Part shown: in pieces, positions 61,971 through 64,000 of the stretch | How the letters are laid out: each line of letters opens with the position of its first letter | Numbering within the stretch: the stretch's first letter is position 1 | Assembly (NCBI GenBank): GCA_028455995.1 | Contig: JABELC010000002.1 | Span: forward strand, 3,658,001 to 3,722,000 | Reading direction: 5' to 3' | Source: Scleromitrula shiraiana | Lineage: Eukaryota > Ascomycota > Leotiomycetes > Helotiales > Sclerotiniaceae | Length of the DNA: 64,000 bases | Translations under genes and position numbers: made by a program | Notes under the pieces: generated by a model | Seen by the model: only the letters and a program-made list of their open reading frames with translations | Told to the model about the DNA's origin: nothing | The model's database searches: none

Positions 61971-64000
61971 TCAAGGCGACCCAACCCCCACCCCCTCCAA
62001 CCTAACCCTCACCTCCCTAACCAACGCCTTCGCCTCCTCAACCTCCACTCCATCCTGACAAAGCTCACTAGCCAACTGCATCGCCCTCCTATAATCCCCC
62101 GTCCTCATCGCAAACTTTGCCAGCCACATCCTAGCCTTCGACGTCGCAGCCGTAACGCCCGTCCCTACACTTCCTTCCCCGGTAGGTTGCAACGGAACTC
62201 TCCCTTGTCCCTGTCCCGCTTCTTCCTCATCCGATTCATCATTATGGATGTTAATTCCCTCTGCCGAATCCATACTATTTCCTTCTTCTTGCGCCACGCA
62301 CATTTCCATGTACGTTCTCGCTTCTACTTCGTCTTCTAATCGTTCATACATACTTGCGATTTGGAGGAGAATTTCCGGATCCATAGTTCCACCTCTTTCT
62401 CTCCCTCCACTCCCGAATGAACTTTCTACACCAGCATTGTAATAACTATCGGCAATCAACGCACGTTTTAAAGCTTGAATACCTTCGAGATCTCGACCCA
62501 TTTTTTGAAGACATGATCCTACTGCATTCCACATTTTTCCATCCCAGGGTCGAAGTCCAGCGGCTCGTTTGTAGTACCATAATGCATATGCGTGCATTTC
62601 GAGGACTTCGTATGTTTGACCGAGACCATACCATGCCCTATAATCCCTTCTATTGACATCAACTGCTCGACGATAAGATTCGATAGCTGCGTGGGTATTT
62701 TTCAATTCCACATATTCATGTCCCATAAGAGTCCATGCACTTAGACACGACCGGTCTAATGTTAACGCACGTCTGAAGTATTGTACAGCTTTTTCATGAC
62801 TGGAAAGGAGAGAATAGTAATTCCCTACTACGACACATGATTCTGGTCGGAACTTATCTATGCTTGAGCAAAGATGAGCAAGGAATGATAATTTTGGTCG
62901 TAAGTTCATAACGTATAGAATATTAGAGTAATGATCGAGGGAGTCTAATCGATATGGATGTAAGGCGAGGAGATGACTAAAATGAGAATCGGCGGTGACA
63001 AAATCTTTGGTATGATATGATAAAAGAGCTAAACATGTGAGAAGGAAGGCACTGGTTGGGAATATGGATAAAAGTTCGGTAAGAGAATTCGAGAGAGATG
63101 GTGTTGATTGATATAGTTCGAGAGAGGCATGAATGTGAAAGATATAAGAAGTAATATTTCGAGGTAGTTTTGGTGATATTGCATTCAACTGCGAAGAGTT
63201 AGAAAATCAGATGGAAATTGTGAAAGAAGACCTTACATCATCCACTCTACCAATTAAAGATGTTATCTCTAACCAACATCCCCAATTCATGGGGAACAAC
63301 TCAACACTTCGAAGAAGCCAATGCATTGCTTCTTCTTCATTTTTATCCTTTGCCAAAACCATACCGTATCTAAACCTCATTAGCAAGAGTTCACAACTAT
63401 TAACAAATGACGAACAGATACTCAAGCCATCCTTGACTCCCCACTGTAGCCCCATCAAGAACTGGTCGTTCTTGAAACCAAGCACCGAGAATTCGAATTA
63501 TAACAACCAATTGCTTATTCACTGTATTTCCCCCATCATGAGGTCCCATTACCATTTCACTATCTTCATCCTTCTTCTTCTCTCCAGACATGAACTTTGC
63601 ATACAAAGCAAGAAACAAGCTTTTTTGACTTAATCTTGGAAGCCCTGATGCTAACCCTGTATTCGGCCGGCTCGTTGATGATACTCTTTCTTTTCCTTTC
63701 GACCTTGTATTTGCTCCACTTTGACTACTTCGTCCTGTTGTGGTTGACAATATACCAGAGAGTAATTTGTCTGGTAAGAATACTGCCGCGCATCGATCGA
63801 ATTCTCGACAGTCGAAGAATGATTTTGCCAAAAGATATTTATTGATTTCCTTTGCCTCGAGCTGTGCCTCCTCGGGGGTGCCGCCGCTTGATGAGAGAAC
63901 TATAGGGGGGGTCTCTTCTTGTGATAACGATTCCGTCATCTGCGAATCTTCGGGTTCTAAATCGTCATTCGTCGGTATGGAAGTAAGTAATTCTGCAGCC
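61971..64000 (-). CDS. CDC23: CDC23/APC8, anaphase-promoting complex TPR subunit (5' end outside window)
   Basis: Partial. Exons, read downwards: beyond 64000 to 63416, 63369-63237, 63188-61971. The frame is open to the window edge (AAELLTSIPTNDDLEPED before the first Met), so the start lies outside. APC8 is a scaffold subunit of the APC/C ubiquitin ligase, forming a TPR homodimer in the arm that helps bind coactivator. TPR units are clear: SCVVVGNYYSLLSSHEKAVQYFRRALTLD, SAWTLMGHEYVELKNTHAAIESYRRAVDVN, and AWYGLGQTYEVLEMHAYALWYYKRAAGL. Intron 63370-63415 is only 46 bp with a GTTCGT donor, but removing it gives the family sequence WLEYLYGMVLAKDK. The C-terminal part has an acidic insert before a last helical repeat. 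Confidence 0.93.

Noticed and set aside
1..64000. tRNA, rRNA and snRNA genes
   Set aside because: A visual scan for B-box and other conserved blocks found nothing convincing on either strand; a covariance-model search was not possible.

Overview
The window is nuclear DNA of a filamentous ascomycete. Genes are split by short GT-AG introns (mostly 49-92 bp) with CTAAC/CTGAC-type branch sites close to the acceptor. They encode fungal orthologues (XRN1, HAT2, VPS54, MCM5, CTK1, CDC23/APC8, a CRH-type GH16 enzyme, a GPI-type wall protein). Intergenic DNA is AT-rich and full of microsatellites. The protein sequences look like Leotiomycetes (Botrytis/Sclerotinia relatives), but that placement is inference from memory, not from a search.

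Layout. 1-2.8 kb: low-complexity DNA. 2.8-5.0 kb (-): an NRP1-like RRM/zinc-finger protein with a decayed ERI1-type exonuclease domain. 5.0-13.4 kb: a gene desert containing an 884-bp, extremely AT-rich element with 22-bp terminal inverted repeats (8657-9540). 13.4-17.7 kb (-): XRN1, divergent from HAT2 (+, 18.3-20.0 kb). 20.5-21.1 kb (-): a broken GNAT acetyltransferase. 21.8-23.0 kb: a long pyrimidine minisatellite followed by a possible spliced gene of unknown function. 24.6-28.1 kb (-): VPS54, divergent from MCM5 (+, 28.8-31.1 kb), with two MluI cell-cycle boxes between them. 31.8-35.2 kb (-): CTK1 (CDK12-like) with an RS-rich N-terminus. 35.9-36.9 kb: doubtful exons. 37.4-39.8 kb (+): a degenerate NLR-associated N-terminal-domain/ankyrin-type gene. 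40.7-42.2 kb (-): CutC. 43.4-44.8 kb (-): CRH-like wall transglycosylase. 44.8-49.0 kb: desert. 49.0-51.3 kb (-): a GPI-type wall protein with a 57-bp minisatellite and a newly made exon. 51.3-58.1 kb: desert. 58.1-58.6 kb (+): a small secreted protein. 58.6-62.0 kb: desert. 62.0-64.0 kb (-): CDC23/APC8, cut by the right edge.

The housekeeping genes cover mRNA decay (XRN1, NRP1-like), chromatin assembly (HAT2), Golgi tethering (VPS54), replication licensing (MCM5), transcription elongation (CTK1) and mitotic proteolysis (APC8). They are not an operon or cluster. Two wall/surface genes and one secreted gene are scattered among them. I found no secondary-metabolite cluster, rRNA, convincing tRNA or CRISPR. 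The least expected items are the TIR element, the intron-spanning duplication that made an exon, the pseudo-exonuclease domain and the two decayed genes.
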